Assembly (NCBI GenBank): GCA_014872655.1
Contig: WHHJ01000012.1
Coordinates: 1-39,863 of the forward strand
Reading direction: 5' to 3'
DNA: 39,863 bases
From: Clostridia bacterium
Lineage (GTDB): Bacteria; Bacillota; Clostridia; Oscillospirales; UBA644
The notes beneath the pieces were generated by a model that worked only from the letters and a program-made list of their open reading frames with translations, searched no databases and had not been told where the DNA came from. This document shows, piece after piece, positions 22,875 through 32,474 of the stretch (position 1 is the first letter of the stretch; every line of letters starts with the position of its first letter). Position numbers and translations under genes: made by a program.

Positions 22875-23363
22875 ATGAACGCACATGGATTAGTACATAA
22901 ATATGCAGACAATATTGATACCGACGTTATTATTCCGGCCCGTTATCTGAATACGGCGGACCATAAAGAACTGGCCGCACATTGTATGGAGGATATTGAC
23001 GCGGACTTTGTCAAACGGGTTCGTCCCGGGGATATCATGGTCGGAGGTGCGAATTTCGGCTGTGGCTCTTCTCGGGAACACGCGCCGATTGCGATCAAAG
23101 AGAGCGGAATCAGCTGCGTGATCGCCAAGACATTCGCACGGATTTTTTACCGGAACAGTATCAATATCGGGCTTGCGATTTTGGAATGCCCCGAAGCGTC
23201 CGAAAACATTGCGGACGGCGATGAGGTAGAAATTGATTTTGAAAGCGGCGTTATTAAAAATCTGACTAAGAATCAGACCTATCAGGCACAGCCGTTTCCG
23301 CCGTTTATTATGGATATTATTCGTAAAGGCGGACTGTTAAAGTCCATCCAACAATCCGAATAA
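22875..23363 (+). CDS. leuD: 3-isopropylmalate dehydratase, small subunit
   Basis: The 162-residue protein has the small-subunit signatures DNIDTDVIIPARYLN and GGANFGCGSSREHAPIAIK, and IAKTFARIFYRNSINIGL, typical of LeuD paired with the short LeuC type. It forms the swivelling domain of the aconitase-like enzyme. It begins 12 bases after leuC with AGGAAA as ribosome binding site, so the subunits should be made in balance. Confidence 0.97.
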   Translation: MNAHGLVHKYADNIDTDVIIPARYLNTADHKELAAHCMEDIDADFVKRVRPGDIMVGGANFGCGSSREHAPIAIKESGISCVIAKTFARIFYRNSINIGLAILECPEASENIADGDEVEIDFESGVIKNLTKNQTYQAQPFPPFIMDIIRKGGLLKSIQQSE

Positions 23364-23455
23364 GTCCGCCCTTTTGCAATCGGCGTTCGGCCTGTTGCAA
23401 GGGCTCAAACAAACAGCCGCGGCAAGGCTGCGGTGAAGATGGGGGAAAGGTTAGT

Positions 23456-24544
23456 ATGAATAAAAAAATAGCCGTTTTGCGCGGAGACGGGATCGGACCG
23501 GAGATTGTGACCGAAGCCCTGCGCGCATTGGATTGTATCGGACAGAAGTTCGGCCATACGTTTGTTTACGAGTCGGTAGATATCGGCGGATGTTCGATTG
23601 ACCGGCATGGCGTTCCGATTACCGAAGAAGGTATTCAGGTTTGCCGGAACAGCGACAGCGTTTTGTTGGGTGCGGTCGGCGGCCCGAAATGGGACGGCGT
23701 TGATCCTCAAATCCGTCCGGAACGGGCGCTGCTCCGTGTTCGTAAAGAATTGGGCTTGTTTGCCAATTTGCGGCCGACGAAATTGTTTGCGCAGCTTGCA
23801 GCCGCTTCGCCGCTGCATCCGCGGATTTTGGAAAATGGGATTGATTTGATGATTGTACGGGAACTGACCGGCGGGATCTATTTCGGTCAGCATCAGACGG
23901 TCGAGCAAGATCATCAGCTGGTGGCTTCGGACGTGATGGCGTACAGCGAGTCGGAAATTGAGCGGATCGGCCGGGTTGCGTTTGAGTCTGCGTTAAAGCG
24001 CGGCGGACGTCTGGCCTCTGTAGATAAGGCCAACGTATTGGATTCATCCCGGTTATGGCGCCGCGTGATGCACCGTCTGGCGGAAGAGTATCCGACGGTG
24101 GAATATCAGGATGTGTTGGTCGACAGCGCCGCGATGCAGTTAATCCGAAATCCCGGTAGTTTTGATGTCATTGTAACAGAAAATATGTTTGGAGATATCT
24201 TGTCCGATGAAGCTTCGATGTTGACAGGCTCTATCGGTATGATGCCTTCTGCCAGCTTGTCTTCCGGTACGCTTGGCATGTATGAACCGATTCACGGTTC
24301 TGCTCCCGATATTGCCGGACAGGACATTGCAAACCCGATCGGAACCATTTTGTCTGCGGCTATGATGTTGCGGTATTCGTTTGGACTTTCCGCAGAAGCA
24401 GACGCGATCGAACGTGCCGTCAGTGCGGTTTTGGATGCGGGCTTTCGGACGAGTGATATTTATGACGGCGGCGAAGGGCAGCAAAAAGTTGGCTGCCAGC
24501 AGATGGGCCGCTTGATTTGTGAACAGATCGGAAAGGAAGCGTAA
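23456..24544 (+). CDS. leuB: 3-isopropylmalate dehydrogenase
   Basis: The 362-residue protein oxidatively decarboxylates 3-isopropylmalate to 2-oxoisocaproate with NAD. Motifs include VLRGDGIGPEIV, LLGAVGGPKWD, RVRKELGLFANLRP, VRELTGGIYFG, DKANVLDSSRLWR and the metal/NAD region ENMFGDILSDEASML...PIHGSAPDIAGQDIANP. GGGGGAAAGG precedes the ATG. IlvA starts only 3 bases after its stop codon. Confidence 0.97.
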   Translation: MNKKIAVLRGDGIGPEIVTEALRALDCIGQKFGHTFVYESVDIGGCSIDRHGVPITEEGIQVCRNSDSVLLGAVGGPKWDGVDPQIRPERALLRVRKELGLFANLRPTKLFAQLAAASPLHPRILENGIDLMIVRELTGGIYFGQHQTVEQDHQLVASDVMAYSESEIERIGRVAFESALKRGGRLASVDKANVLDSSRLWRRVMHRLAEEYPTVEYQDVLVDSAAMQLIRNPGSFDVIVTENMFGDILSDEASMLTGSIGMMPSASLSSGTLGMYEPIHGSAPDIAGQDIANPIGTILSAAMMLRYSFGLSAEADAIERAVSAVLDAGFRTSDIYDGGEGQQKVGCQQMGRLICEQIGKEA

Positions 24545-24547
24545 CAC

Positions 24548-25741
24548 ATGATTTCTTTGGATATGGTGTATCGGGCGTCTTTTGTATTAAAGGATATCAT
24601 CCGACCCACCAATTTGATTCACGCCCCCGAGCTTTCCGAGTATAAGGGACTGTATTTAAAACCCGAAAACTTACAGGTAACCGGTTCTTTTAAGGTTCGC
24701 GGTTCCGCTTTTAAAATTTCGCAGTTGACGGATGCTGAAAAAGCACACGGCGTGATTGCTTGTTCGGCGGGAAACCATGCGCAGGGCGTAGCGCTTGCCG
24801 CAACACGCTGCGGGATTAAGTCCGTGATTTGTCTGCCGGACGGGGCTCCCATTTCCAAAGTAGAGGCCACCCGTAAATACGGGGCAGAAGTTTGTATGGT
24901 TCCGGGTGTATATGACGACGCTTATCAAGAGGCGTTGCGATTGCGGGATGAAAAAGGCTATACGTTTATTCATCCGTTTGATGACGAGCACGTGATTGCC
25001 GGTCAGGGCACGATCGGGCTTGAGATTTTAGAGCAATTGCCTCAAGTACAGGCGGTTGTCGTGCCGATTGGCGGCGGCGGTTTGATTTCCGGGGTCGCTT
25101 ATACCATTAAGGCGTTGCGGCCGGATGTCAAAGTGTTCGGTGTTCAGGCAGCAGGCGCGCCTTCGATGTTTAATTCTGTGCGTGACGGACAGATAGAATG
25201 TTTGGACAATGTGCGTACCATTGCCGACGGTATTGCGGTGAAGCAACCGGGTGAACATACCTTTGAATATTGCAGTCAATATGTGGATCAGATCGTAACG
25301 GTCACGGAGGATGAAATTTCTGCGGCAATTCTGGCGATGATGGAGCAGCAAAAACTGATCGCAGAGGGCGCCGGTGCTGTTGCCGTTGCGGCGGCGATGT
25401 TTGGTAAACTGCCCATCGAGGGGCTCAACACCGTATGTCTGGTCAGCGGCGGAAACATTGACGTAACGATCTTATCCCGTGTAATTAACCGCGGCTTGCT
25501 GCGTTCGGGTCGGATGTGCAAATTGACAATTGAATTAGCCGATCGACCGGGTCAGTTAAAGCAGGTTGCAGAAGTCATTGCCAACTGCGGCGGCAATGTA
25601 ATTGGGGTACAGCACGAGCATGCCGGAAGTGATTCCGAAGTCAGCGACTGCTTGCTGCGGATTGAAATGGAGACCAAGAATTATGAACACATCGCTCAGA
25701 TTCGCAAAGCGTTGGCGGATGCGGGATTTGAGTTAATATAA
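24548..25741 (+). CDS. ilvA: Threonine ammonia-lyase with C-terminal ACT-like domain
   Basis: The 397-residue PLP enzyme deaminates threonine to 2-oxobutyrate, the isoleucine precursor. The PLP lysine is in LQVTGSFKVRGSAFKI, the phosphate-binding loop in VVPIGGGGLISG, and ACSAGNHAQGVA is characteristic. The last ~75 residues (from CKLTIELADRPGQLKQVAEVI) are an ACT-like regulatory domain. Length matches the ~400-residue TdcB/IlvA1 type rather than the 500-residue E. coli IlvA. Tight coupling to leuB and its place among ilv genes favour a biosynthetic role over a catabolic one. Confidence 0.93.
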   Translation: MISLDMVYRASFVLKDIIRPTNLIHAPELSEYKGLYLKPENLQVTGSFKVRGSAFKISQLTDAEKAHGVIACSAGNHAQGVALAATRCGIKSVICLPDGAPISKVEATRKYGAEVCMVPGVYDDAYQEALRLRDEKGYTFIHPFDDEHVIAGQGTIGLEILEQLPQVQAVVVPIGGGGLISGVAYTIKALRPDVKVFGVQAAGAPSMFNSVRDGQIECLDNVRTIADGIAVKQPGEHTFEYCSQYVDQIVTVTEDEISAAILAMMEQQKLIAEGAGAVAVAAAMFGKLPIEGLNTVCLVSGGNIDVTILSRVINRGLLRSGRMCKLTIELADRPGQLKQVAEVIANCGGNVIGVQHEHAGSDSEVSDCLLRIEMETKNYEHIAQIRKALADAGFELI

Positions 25742-25838
25742 AACAGATTATTTGGATAAAGAATAGAGAGACAATGCCGTTTGGTTTCTTTTTTAGGAAA
25801 GAATACCGGTTTCGGCTTGATGCAAGGAGTGTTTTAGC

Positions 25839-26216
25839 ATGTTAGAAAAAATCAGTACTTCATCGGCGCCTGCGGCGATCGGGCCGTATACACAGGCGAT
25901 CGTATGTGGGAATCTGGTCTTTACGTCGGGGCAAATTGCGCTTGACCCCCAGTCGGGCGTTGTGGTATCCGACACGATCGAAGGCCAGACGGAACAGGTT
26001 TGTAAAAATATCGGTCAAGTTTTAAAAGCAGCCGGGTCCAGCTTTGACAAGGCGATCAAGACCACCTGTTTTCTTGCCGATATGTCGGATTTTGCGGCGT
26101 TCAATGAGATTTACGGCAACTATTTTACGTCAAAGCCCGCGCGCAGCTGTGTAGCGGTGAAAACATTGCCGAAAAACGTCTTAGTGGAAATTGACGTAGT
26201 CGCCGAAAAAGAATAG
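25839..26216 (+). CDS. ridA: RidA family 2-iminobutanoate/2-iminopropanoate deaminase
   Basis: The 125-residue protein has the YjgF/RidA pattern: SAPAAIGPYTQAIVCGNLVFTSGQIALDP, FDKAIKTTCFLADMSDFAAFNEIY and SKPARSCVAVKTLPKNVLVEIDVVA, including the catalytic Arg (PARSCV) and terminal Glu. RidA hydrolyses reactive enamine/imine products of threonine and serine dehydratases before they damage PLP enzymes such as IlvE. Placement directly between ilvA and ilvB couples it to its source. AAGGAG precedes the ATG. Confidence 0.95.
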   Translation: MLEKISTSSAPAAIGPYTQAIVCGNLVFTSGQIALDPQSGVVVSDTIEGQTEQVCKNIGQVLKAAGSSFDKAIKTTCFLADMSDFAAFNEIYGNYFTSKPARSCVAVKTLPKNVLVEIDVVAEKE

Positions 26217-26252
26217 ACGAAAGGGACGCAGATCAGCGTTTGGGTGAAATGG

Positions 26253-27905
26253 ATGAAATTAAACGGTTCACAAATTATTGCGCAGGTATTGATCGAAAAC
26301 GGCGTGGATACCGTGTTTGGGTATCCGGGCGGCGCGGTTTTAAATATCTATGACGCGTTGTATGAATATCGGGATCGCATCACGCATTATATGACGGCGC
26401 ACGAGCAAGGTGCAGCACATGCAGCCGACGGCTATGCGCGCTCTACCGGTAAAACGGGAGTGGTCATTGCAACAAGCGGCCCCGGGGCAACCAATTTAGT
26501 AACAGGCATTGCCACCGCTTATATGGACAGTGTGCCGCTGGTTGCCATTACAGGCAATGTCTCTACACCGTTAATCGGTCGAGACAGTTTTCAGGAAGTT
26601 TATATCGCCGGCATAACTATGCCGATTACCAAGCACAATTTTGTCGTACGGGATGTTGCGGATTTAGCCGATACGCTTCGGTCCGCATTCCGGATCGCAT
26701 GCAGCGGCAGACCGGGCCCTGTTTTAGTAGATGTTCCTAAGGATATCACTTCTGCTCTGGCAGAGTATACCCCGGCAGAAAAAGTTCAGCCGGATCCGGC
26801 TCCATCTGCTTTTGATTTGGAGCAGGCTGCGGCATTGATCAACTCCGCGAAACGGCCGGTTGTTTATTTTGGGGGCGGCGTTCGCATCTCGGATGCAGGC
26901 GAGCAGTTGCGGCAGCTTGTAAAAAAAGCGGACATTCCCGCCGTACATACAATGATGGCTGCCGGTGTTCTTGGTTATGGAGAACGGGAGAGTTTTGGTC
27001 TTCTTGGCATGCACGGCTGCATCACGGCCAATCGGGCAGTGGGCTTTGCCGATGTGGTGATTGCCATCGGAGCCCGTTTTTCAGACCGCGTAGCGTTGAA
27101 TCCCGAAAAATTTGCGCAAAAAGCAAAGGTTATTCATATTGATATTGACAGCAGCGAAATCGGAAAAAATGTAGCAACGGATCTCAGTATTGTCGGAGAT
27201 GTCAAAGAGGTTTTAACTCAATTGCTGCCGATGATTCAGCCGGCACAGCATACGGAATGGTTTGAGCAGTTGCAGCAATGGCAGAAGCAGGACTATCATC
27301 CGCAGGATGATGCGTCGGTGCTCAAACCGCATCAAGTCATTGCTTCGATCTGTGATCAGGCCGGTCCGGACGCTATTTATGTAACAGATGTCGGCCAGCA
27401 TCAAATGTGGGCGGCGCAGTATTTGCGGCACGTTCATCCCAAAAACTTTTTGACCTCAGGCGGTTTGGGCACGATGGGATATGGTTATGGTGCAGCCATC
27501 GGCGCTCAGATTGCGAATCCGGGCAGACGTGTTGTCCATATTACGGGCGACGGTTCGTTTCATATGAATATGAACGAAGCCTGTACGGCAGTCAGTTACG
27601 GTTTGCCGATCGTAACGGTTATTATGAACAATGCCGTGTTGGGAATGGTTCGCCAGTGGCAGGATGCCTTTTACGGGCGTCGGTTTTCGTCTTCCGAGCC
27701 GGAACGTAAAACGGATTATGTTAAGGTAGCCGAAGGATTTGGCGCCAAGGGGTATCGCTGTGAAAACCTGGCTCAGTTTGAATCGGTTTTAAGCCAAGCA
27801 TTGCAGCAGACAGGGCCGGTTTGGATTGATTGCCGAATCGACCGAGAAGAGCGGGTATTGCCGATGATTCCGGCCGGAAAAACCGTTCAAGATGCGATAT
27901 TTTAA
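26253..27905 (+). CDS. ilvB: Acetolactate synthase, large (catalytic) subunit
   Basis: The 550-residue ThDP enzyme makes acetolactate from two pyruvates, or acetohydroxybutyrate from pyruvate and 2-oxobutyrate. Signatures are VFGYPGGAVLNIYDAL, the ThDP-activating Glu in TAHEQGAAHAADGYAR, GPGATN, and the ThDP/Mg motif GDGSFHMNMNEACTAVSYGLPIVTVIMNN. The start is set at the ATG that begins MKLNGSQIIAQVL, as in the family; an in-frame GTG lies three codons upstream. The Shine-Dalgarno match is weak (GGGTGA). It is followed by its regulatory subunit 15 bases on. Confidence 0.96.
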   Translation: MKLNGSQIIAQVLIENGVDTVFGYPGGAVLNIYDALYEYRDRITHYMTAHEQGAAHAADGYARSTGKTGVVIATSGPGATNLVTGIATAYMDSVPLVAITGNVSTPLIGRDSFQEVYIAGITMPITKHNFVVRDVADLADTLRSAFRIACSGRPGPVLVDVPKDITSALAEYTPAEKVQPDPAPSAFDLEQAAALINSAKRPVVYFGGGVRISDAGEQLRQLVKKADIPAVHTMMAAGVLGYGERESFGLLGMHGCITANRAVGFADVVIAIGARFSDRVALNPEKFAQKAKVIHIDIDSSEIGKNVATDLSIVGDVKEVLTQLLPMIQPAQHTEWFEQLQQWQKQDYHPQDDASVLKPHQVIASICDQAGPDAIYVTDVGQHQMWAAQYLRHVHPKNFLTSGGLGTMGYGYGAAIGAQIANPGRRVVHITGDGSFHMNMNEACTAVSYGLPIVTVIMNNAVLGMVRQWQDAFYGRRFSSSEPERKTDYVKVAEGFGAKGYRCENLAQFESVLSQALQQTGPVWIDCRIDREERVLPMIPAGKTVQDAIF

Positions 27906-27920
27906 AAAGGGGGCAGACGT

Positions 27921-28421
27921 ATGCAGACCAAATATTTGAGTGTTTTAGTCGCAAATCACGCGGGTGTGTTGGCGCGGGTTTCCTCTCTGTTTTGTCAGCG
28001 GGGGTTCAATATTGACAGTCTGACCGTTTCCGCAACCGACAATCCGGAGGTGTCTCGAATTACGATTGCCACCCACGGTGACGAAGCAACGTTTGGGCAG
28101 ATTATCAAACAAACCGAAAAATTGTATGAAACGAAAGCGATTGTCCCGTTGCATCCGCAAAAAAGTTTACTGCGTGAGCTGCTTTTAATTAAAGTGGCAT
28201 CCAACAAGGAAAATCGCAGAGAACTGCACGATATTGCCGAGATTTATCGGGCAAAGATTATCGATTTATCGCCCGACAGCATGGTGTTTGAGTTGACCGG
28301 AGAGCCGGATAAGATCGACGGATTTTTGTCGATGATGGCGTCTTTTGAGGTATTGGAAATGTGTCGTACCGGTGTAACGGCGTTGGAGCGCGGCCCGGTC
28401 AGTTATCAAATTAAGCAGTAA
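27921..28421 (+). CDS. ilvN: Acetolactate synthase, small (regulatory) subunit
   Basis: The 166-residue protein has an N-terminal ACT domain (YLSVLVANHAGVLARVSSLFCQRGFNIDSLTV) that binds valine for feedback inhibition and a C-terminal domain (LLRELLLIKVASNKENRRELHDIAEIYRAKIIDLSPDSMVFELTG) that activates the catalytic subunit. Length is that of the IlvN/IlvH family. AAAAGGGGG lies upstream of the ATG. Confidence 0.96.
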   Translation: MQTKYLSVLVANHAGVLARVSSLFCQRGFNIDSLTVSATDNPEVSRITIATHGDEATFGQIIKQTEKLYETKAIVPLHPQKSLLRELLLIKVASNKENRRELHDIAEIYRAKIIDLSPDSMVFELTGEPDKIDGFLSMMASFEVLEMCRTGVTALERGPVSYQIKQ

Positions 28422-28497
28422 CCCGCCGCCGTATGTATTTTGCGACAGAGCGGTTCTGAAATAAAGAAAGAATATATTTTTAAAGGAGTAATGAAAT

Positions 28498-29493
28498 ATG
28501 ATTCAAAAGTACTATGATTCGGATTGTAATCTCGGATTGTTGGACAATAAGACAATTGCTGTTATCGGTTACGGCAGCCAGGGGCATGCGCATGCGCAGA
28601 ACCTCAAAGACAGCGGGATGAAAGTGGTTGTCGGCCTTCGCAAGAGCAGCGCAAGCTGGGCAAAAGCCGAAGCAGCCGGTTTAACGGTTATGGAAGTTCC
28701 GCAGGCAGCCGAAGCGGCTGACGTTGTAATGATGTTGGTTCCCGATGAGTTGGCTGCAGACCTGTACAATGAGCAGGTGGCTCCGCACATGAAAGAGGGC
28801 GACATTTTGATGTTTGCCCATGGGTTCAACATTCACTTTAACTTTATTCGTCCGGCAAAAGATATTGACGTGATCATGGTTGCACCGAAAGGCCCCGGTC
28901 ACACGGTTCGCAGCCAGTACTTAGAGGGCAAAGGCGTACCCAGCCTGATTGCCGTTTACCAGGATTATTCCGGCAGAGCTAAGGATTATGCATTGGCTTA
29001 CGCATCCGGAATCGGTGCCGGCAGAGCCGGTATCTTGGAAACTACTTTCCGTGAAGAGACCGAGACCGACCTGTTCGGTGAGCAGTGCGTTCTGTGCGGC
29101 GGTGTTACCGAGTTGATGAAGAAAGGTTTTGAAACTTTGGTAGAAGCCGGATATGCACCGGAAATGGCTTATTTTGAGTGTATTCATGAGATGAAACTGA
29201 TTGTTGACCTGATCAACAACGGCGGATTCAACTTTATGAGATATTCGATTTCCAATACAGCCGAATACGGCGATTACAGAACCGGCAAACGGTTGATCAC
29301 CGACGACACCAAGAAAGAAATGAAAAAAGTTCTTTCCGAGATTCAGGACGGTACGTTTGCTTCTGAATTCATGCAGGAATTCTCTGCCGGCAGAAAGGCT
29401 AAATTCCTTGCTACACGTCGTAAAGAGAGCGAGCATCAACTGGAGTCCACCGGTAAAGATCTCCGGGATATGATGAGCTGGCTGAAAAAATAA
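28498..29493 (+). CDS. ilvC: Ketol-acid reductoisomerase, class I
   Basis: The 331-residue protein isomerises and reduces acetolactate and acetohydroxybutyrate. A Rossmann motif IAVIGYGSQGHAHAQNL is followed by a GLRKSSASWAKAEAAG cofactor loop, whose Arg and Ser residues suggest NADPH preference. The metal site is in ETFREETETDLFGEQCVLCGGVTELMKKGFETLVEAGY and ECIHEMKLIVDLI. The length marks the short class I form. AAAGGAG precedes the ATG at 28498. Confidence 0.97.
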   Translation: MIQKYYDSDCNLGLLDNKTIAVIGYGSQGHAHAQNLKDSGMKVVVGLRKSSASWAKAEAAGLTVMEVPQAAEAADVVMMLVPDELAADLYNEQVAPHMKEGDILMFAHGFNIHFNFIRPAKDIDVIMVAPKGPGHTVRSQYLEGKGVPSLIAVYQDYSGRAKDYALAYASGIGAGRAGILETTFREETETDLFGEQCVLCGGVTELMKKGFETLVEAGYAPEMAYFECIHEMKLIVDLINNGGFNFMRYSISNTAEYGDYRTGKRLITDDTKKEMKKVLSEIQDGTFASEFMQEFSAGRKAKFLATRRKESEHQLESTGKDLRDMMSWLKK

Positions 29494-29607
29494 AAAACTC
29501 CGAAAACCGGACCTTGTGGATTCGGCGGCACGGCAGACTTTACAGCAAACGCCGTAGATTTTGTGTGTCGTTCGGGACGTTTTGGTTTCGGCCTCAATGA
29601 AGACGGT

Positions 29608-29643
29608 ACGGTTTCGGCGTTCCCTATGCCGAAACCGTATTTT
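29608..29643 (+). terminator. Intercistronic hairpin between ilvC and ilvD
   Basis: A perfect 11-bp stem (ACGGTTTCGGC, 29608-29618, with GCCGAAACCGT, 29628-29638) is followed by ATTTTAC. The U tract is short, so it may only partly terminate or may protect the 3' end of an ilvC processing product. ilvD has no clear promoter of its own after it. Confidence 0.55.
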
Positions 29644-29667
29644 ACGTACAGAAAGGTTTTGTAGAGA

Positions 29668-31338
29668 ATGAAATACAGAAGTGAAAATGTGACAAAGGGC
29701 TGTGAACATGCTCCGCACCGGAGTTTGTTTTACGCAATGGGATACACCAAAGAAGAACTGGATCGTCCCTTGATCGGCGTGGTGAGCGCGCACAGCGAAA
29801 TCGTTCCCGGTCATATTAACTTGGATAAAATTGCCGACGCCGTAAAGGCCGGGGTTCGGATGGCCGGCGGAACGCCGGTTTTGATTCCTGCGATCGGTGT
29901 CTGTGACGGTATTGCCATGGGGCATATCGGCATGAAGTACTCTCTTGCCAGCAGGGAACTGATCTGTGACAGCGTAGAAACGATGGCAAATGCGCATCAG
30001 TTGGACGGCTTGGTTTTAGTACCCAACTGTGATAAAATTGTTCCGGGTATGGTCATGGCTGCAGCCAGACTGGATATCCCTACCGTCGTTGTCAGCGGCG
30101 GTCCGATGTTGGCGGGCACTTTCGAAGGACAGGAAGTGAGTCTGTCCAAAATGTTTGAAGCCGTCGGCTCTTATAAGGCCGGCTTGATCAGCGAAGAAAA
30201 ATTGGAGCAATGTGCTGAGGGCTGCTGTCCGGGATGCGGAAGCTGTGCCGGAATGTATACGGCAAACAGCATGAACTGCCTGTGCGAATCTCTGGGCATT
30301 GCTTTGCCGGGGAACGGAACGATTCCGGCTGTCAGCGGTCAGCGCATTCAGTTGGCCAAACATGCCGGTATGGCTATTATGCATTTGGTAGAAAAACACA
30401 TTACCATGCGGCAGATTTTAACTCCTACGGCGATTCGGAACGCCTTGGCCTGCGATATGGCGCTGGGCTGCAGTTCCAACAGCGTGTTGCATTTGCTTGC
30501 CATCGCCAATGAGGCGGGGATAGAACTGGATTTAAACTTGTTTAATGAAGTCAGCCAACAGGTTCCTAATTTGTGTCATCTTGCTCCTGCTGGTCCGACG
30601 CATATTCAGGATTTGAATGCGGCCGGCGGAATCCCTGCAGTACAGCAAGAGTTGATTCGCGGCGGATATGTGGATCCATCCGCTATGACCGTTACCGGAA
30701 AAACCGTTGGCGAGAACACGGCCGGGGCGAAAATTTTAGACTCCCGTGCGATCCGCTCGCTGGAAGATCCGTACAGCAAAACCGGCGGTATTCAGATTTT
30801 GTGGGGCAATTTAGCGCAAAAAGGCTGTGTTGTAAAGCGCAGCGCCGTAGCTCCGGAGATGCTGTGTCATGAAGGCCCGGCTCGCGTGTTTGATTCCGAA
30901 GAACAGGCTATCGATGCCATCTATAACGGGCGTATTCATGACGGAGACGTGGTTGTCATCCGGTACGAAGGCCCGAAAGGCGGACCCGGTATGCGTGAAA
31001 TGCTCAATCCGACATCTGCGTTGGCAGGAATGGGTTTAGATAAGACGGTTGCCTTGATTACAGACGGCCGTTTTTCCGGCGCATCCAGAGGGGCGTCGAT
31101 CGGACATGTCAGTCCGGAAGCGGCCGATGGCGGCGTGATCGGACTGGTTCGGGAGGGCGATTTGATTCAGATCGATATTCCCGCAGCATCGATTCATCTG
31201 GCGGTGTCCGATGAAGAATTAGAGCGTCGCCGTGCCGAATATGTCAAGCCGGAGCCCCATGTTAAAACGGGATGGCTTGCCCGGTATGCAAAGCTGGTCA
31301 GCGGCGCAGAAAAAGGCGCCATTATGTCCAATGACTGA
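29668..31338 (+). CDS. ilvD: Dihydroxy-acid dehydratase
   Basis: The 556-residue Fe-S enzyme converts dihydroxy acids to the 2-oxo acids before transamination. Cluster-binding cysteines are visible in VPNCDKIVPGM and GCCPGCGSCAGMYTANSMNCL, with CDGIAMGHIGMKYSL and TDGRFSGASRGASIGHVSPEAA in the N- and C-terminal domains. Length is that of the family. It is separated from ilvC by 174 bases that contain a strong hairpin, which may lower its expression relative to ilvC. Confidence 0.97.
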   Translation: MKYRSENVTKGCEHAPHRSLFYAMGYTKEELDRPLIGVVSAHSEIVPGHINLDKIADAVKAGVRMAGGTPVLIPAIGVCDGIAMGHIGMKYSLASRELICDSVETMANAHQLDGLVLVPNCDKIVPGMVMAAARLDIPTVVVSGGPMLAGTFEGQEVSLSKMFEAVGSYKAGLISEEKLEQCAEGCCPGCGSCAGMYTANSMNCLCESLGIALPGNGTIPAVSGQRIQLAKHAGMAIMHLVEKHITMRQILTPTAIRNALACDMALGCSSNSVLHLLAIANEAGIELDLNLFNEVSQQVPNLCHLAPAGPTHIQDLNAAGGIPAVQQELIRGGYVDPSAMTVTGKTVGENTAGAKILDSRAIRSLEDPYSKTGGIQILWGNLAQKGCVVKRSAVAPEMLCHEGPARVFDSEEQAIDAIYNGRIHDGDVVVIRYEGPKGGPGMREMLNPTSALAGMGLDKTVALITDGRFSGASRGASIGHVSPEAADGGVIGLVREGDLIQIDIPAASIHLAVSDEELERRRAEYVKPEPHVKTGWLARYAKLVSGAEKGAIMSND

Positions 31339-31397
31339 TTGATTGCTATTCCCGGGATCAGCAGCACTGTTTGCAAAGAACAAAAGGAGGACTTTAT

Positions 31398-32459
31398 ATG
31401 CAAATTAAAATAGAAAAAACCACAACTCCCAAACAAAAGCCGGATGAGGCGTCTTTGGGGTTTGGTCAAGCCTTTACCGATCACATGTTTTTAATGGATT
31501 ATACGCCCGAAAAGGGCTGGCATGATGCCCGGATTGTTCCGTTTGGCCCGTTATCCATGCATCCGGCATCCACAGTCTTTCATTATGGCGCAGAGATTTT
31601 TGAAGGGCTGAAAGCCTATCGCACACCGACGGGGGAAGTTCAACTATTCCGTCCGGAAGAAAACATTGCCCGGCTTAACAACTCTGCCGAGCGGATTTGT
31701 CTGCCGCAGTTGGATCCGCAGGATGCCTTGCAGGCACTGAAAGAATTTGTAGCCGTCGAAAAGGATTGGGTTCCGCACAAACCGGGAACCTCGTTGTATT
31801 TGCGTCCGTTTTTGTTTGGCAATGATCCCACGTTAGGCGTTCATACGGTGAAGAACGCCATGTTTGTCGTTATCGCTTCTCCGGTGGGCAGTTATTATAA
31901 AGAGGGGATCAATCCGGTTAAAATTATGATTGAATCCGACGATGTACGTGCCGTTCGCGGCGGTACCGGCTATGCCAAATGCGGCGGAAACTATGCGGCA
32001 AGTTATCGGGCCGGTGAGCGTGCAGAAGAAAAAGGATTTTCACAAGTTCTGTGGCTGGACGGTGTAGAACGTAAATATATCGAAGAAGTGGGCGCGATGA
32101 ACGTGATGTTCAAAGTCAACGGCGTTGTCATAACGCCGAAGTTGACCGGCTCCATTTTGCCAGGTATCACGCGTAAATCCTGTATTCAGATTTTGCAGGA
32201 TAAAGGCATTGCCGTCGAAGAGCGTCTGTTCAGTATTGAAGAACTGGAACAGGCGGTTGCCGACGGAACCTTGGAAGAGGCTTGGGGCTGCGGAACAGCG
32301 GCTGTTGTTTCGCCGATCGGCGAGCTACGGTACAAGGATAAAGACTGTGTCATTAACGGTGGAAAAATCGGTCCTGTAACGCAGATGCTGTACGATACAT
32401 TGACTTCCATTCAGTGGGGCACGGCAGCAGATCCGTATGGCTGGATTGTTCACATTTAA
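31398..32459 (+). CDS. ilvE: Branched-chain amino acid aminotransferase
   Basis: The 353-residue fold-type IV PLP enzyme performs the last step for Leu, Ile and Val. Signatures are FHYGAEIFEGLKAYR, the PLP lysine region AKCGGNYAASYRAGERAEEKGFSQVLWLDGVERKYIEEVGAMNVMF, and LTGSILPGITRKS. The long form (about 350 residues, group II BCAT) is typical of Bacillota and actinobacteria. The ATG at 31398 is chosen for AAAGGAGG just upstream; an earlier in-frame start would lack one. It is the last gene of the cluster, with a terminator 16 bases on. Confidence 0.96.
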   Translation: MQIKIEKTTTPKQKPDEASLGFGQAFTDHMFLMDYTPEKGWHDARIVPFGPLSMHPASTVFHYGAEIFEGLKAYRTPTGEVQLFRPEENIARLNNSAERICLPQLDPQDALQALKEFVAVEKDWVPHKPGTSLYLRPFLFGNDPTLGVHTVKNAMFVVIASPVGSYYKEGINPVKIMIESDDVRAVRGGTGYAKCGGNYAASYRAGERAEEKGFSQVLWLDGVERKYIEEVGAMNVMFKVNGVVITPKLTGSILPGITRKSCIQILQDKGIAVEERLFSIEELEQAVADGTLEEAWGCGTAAVVSPIGELRYKDKDCVINGGKIGPVTQMLYDTLTSIQWGTAADPYGWIVHI

Positions 32460-32474
32460 GCATACAAAACGCAA

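Noticed and set aside
28921..29997. 358-codon minus-strand open frame across ilvC and ilvD
   Set aside because: It is antisense to conserved genes, and its translation has no recognisable domain.
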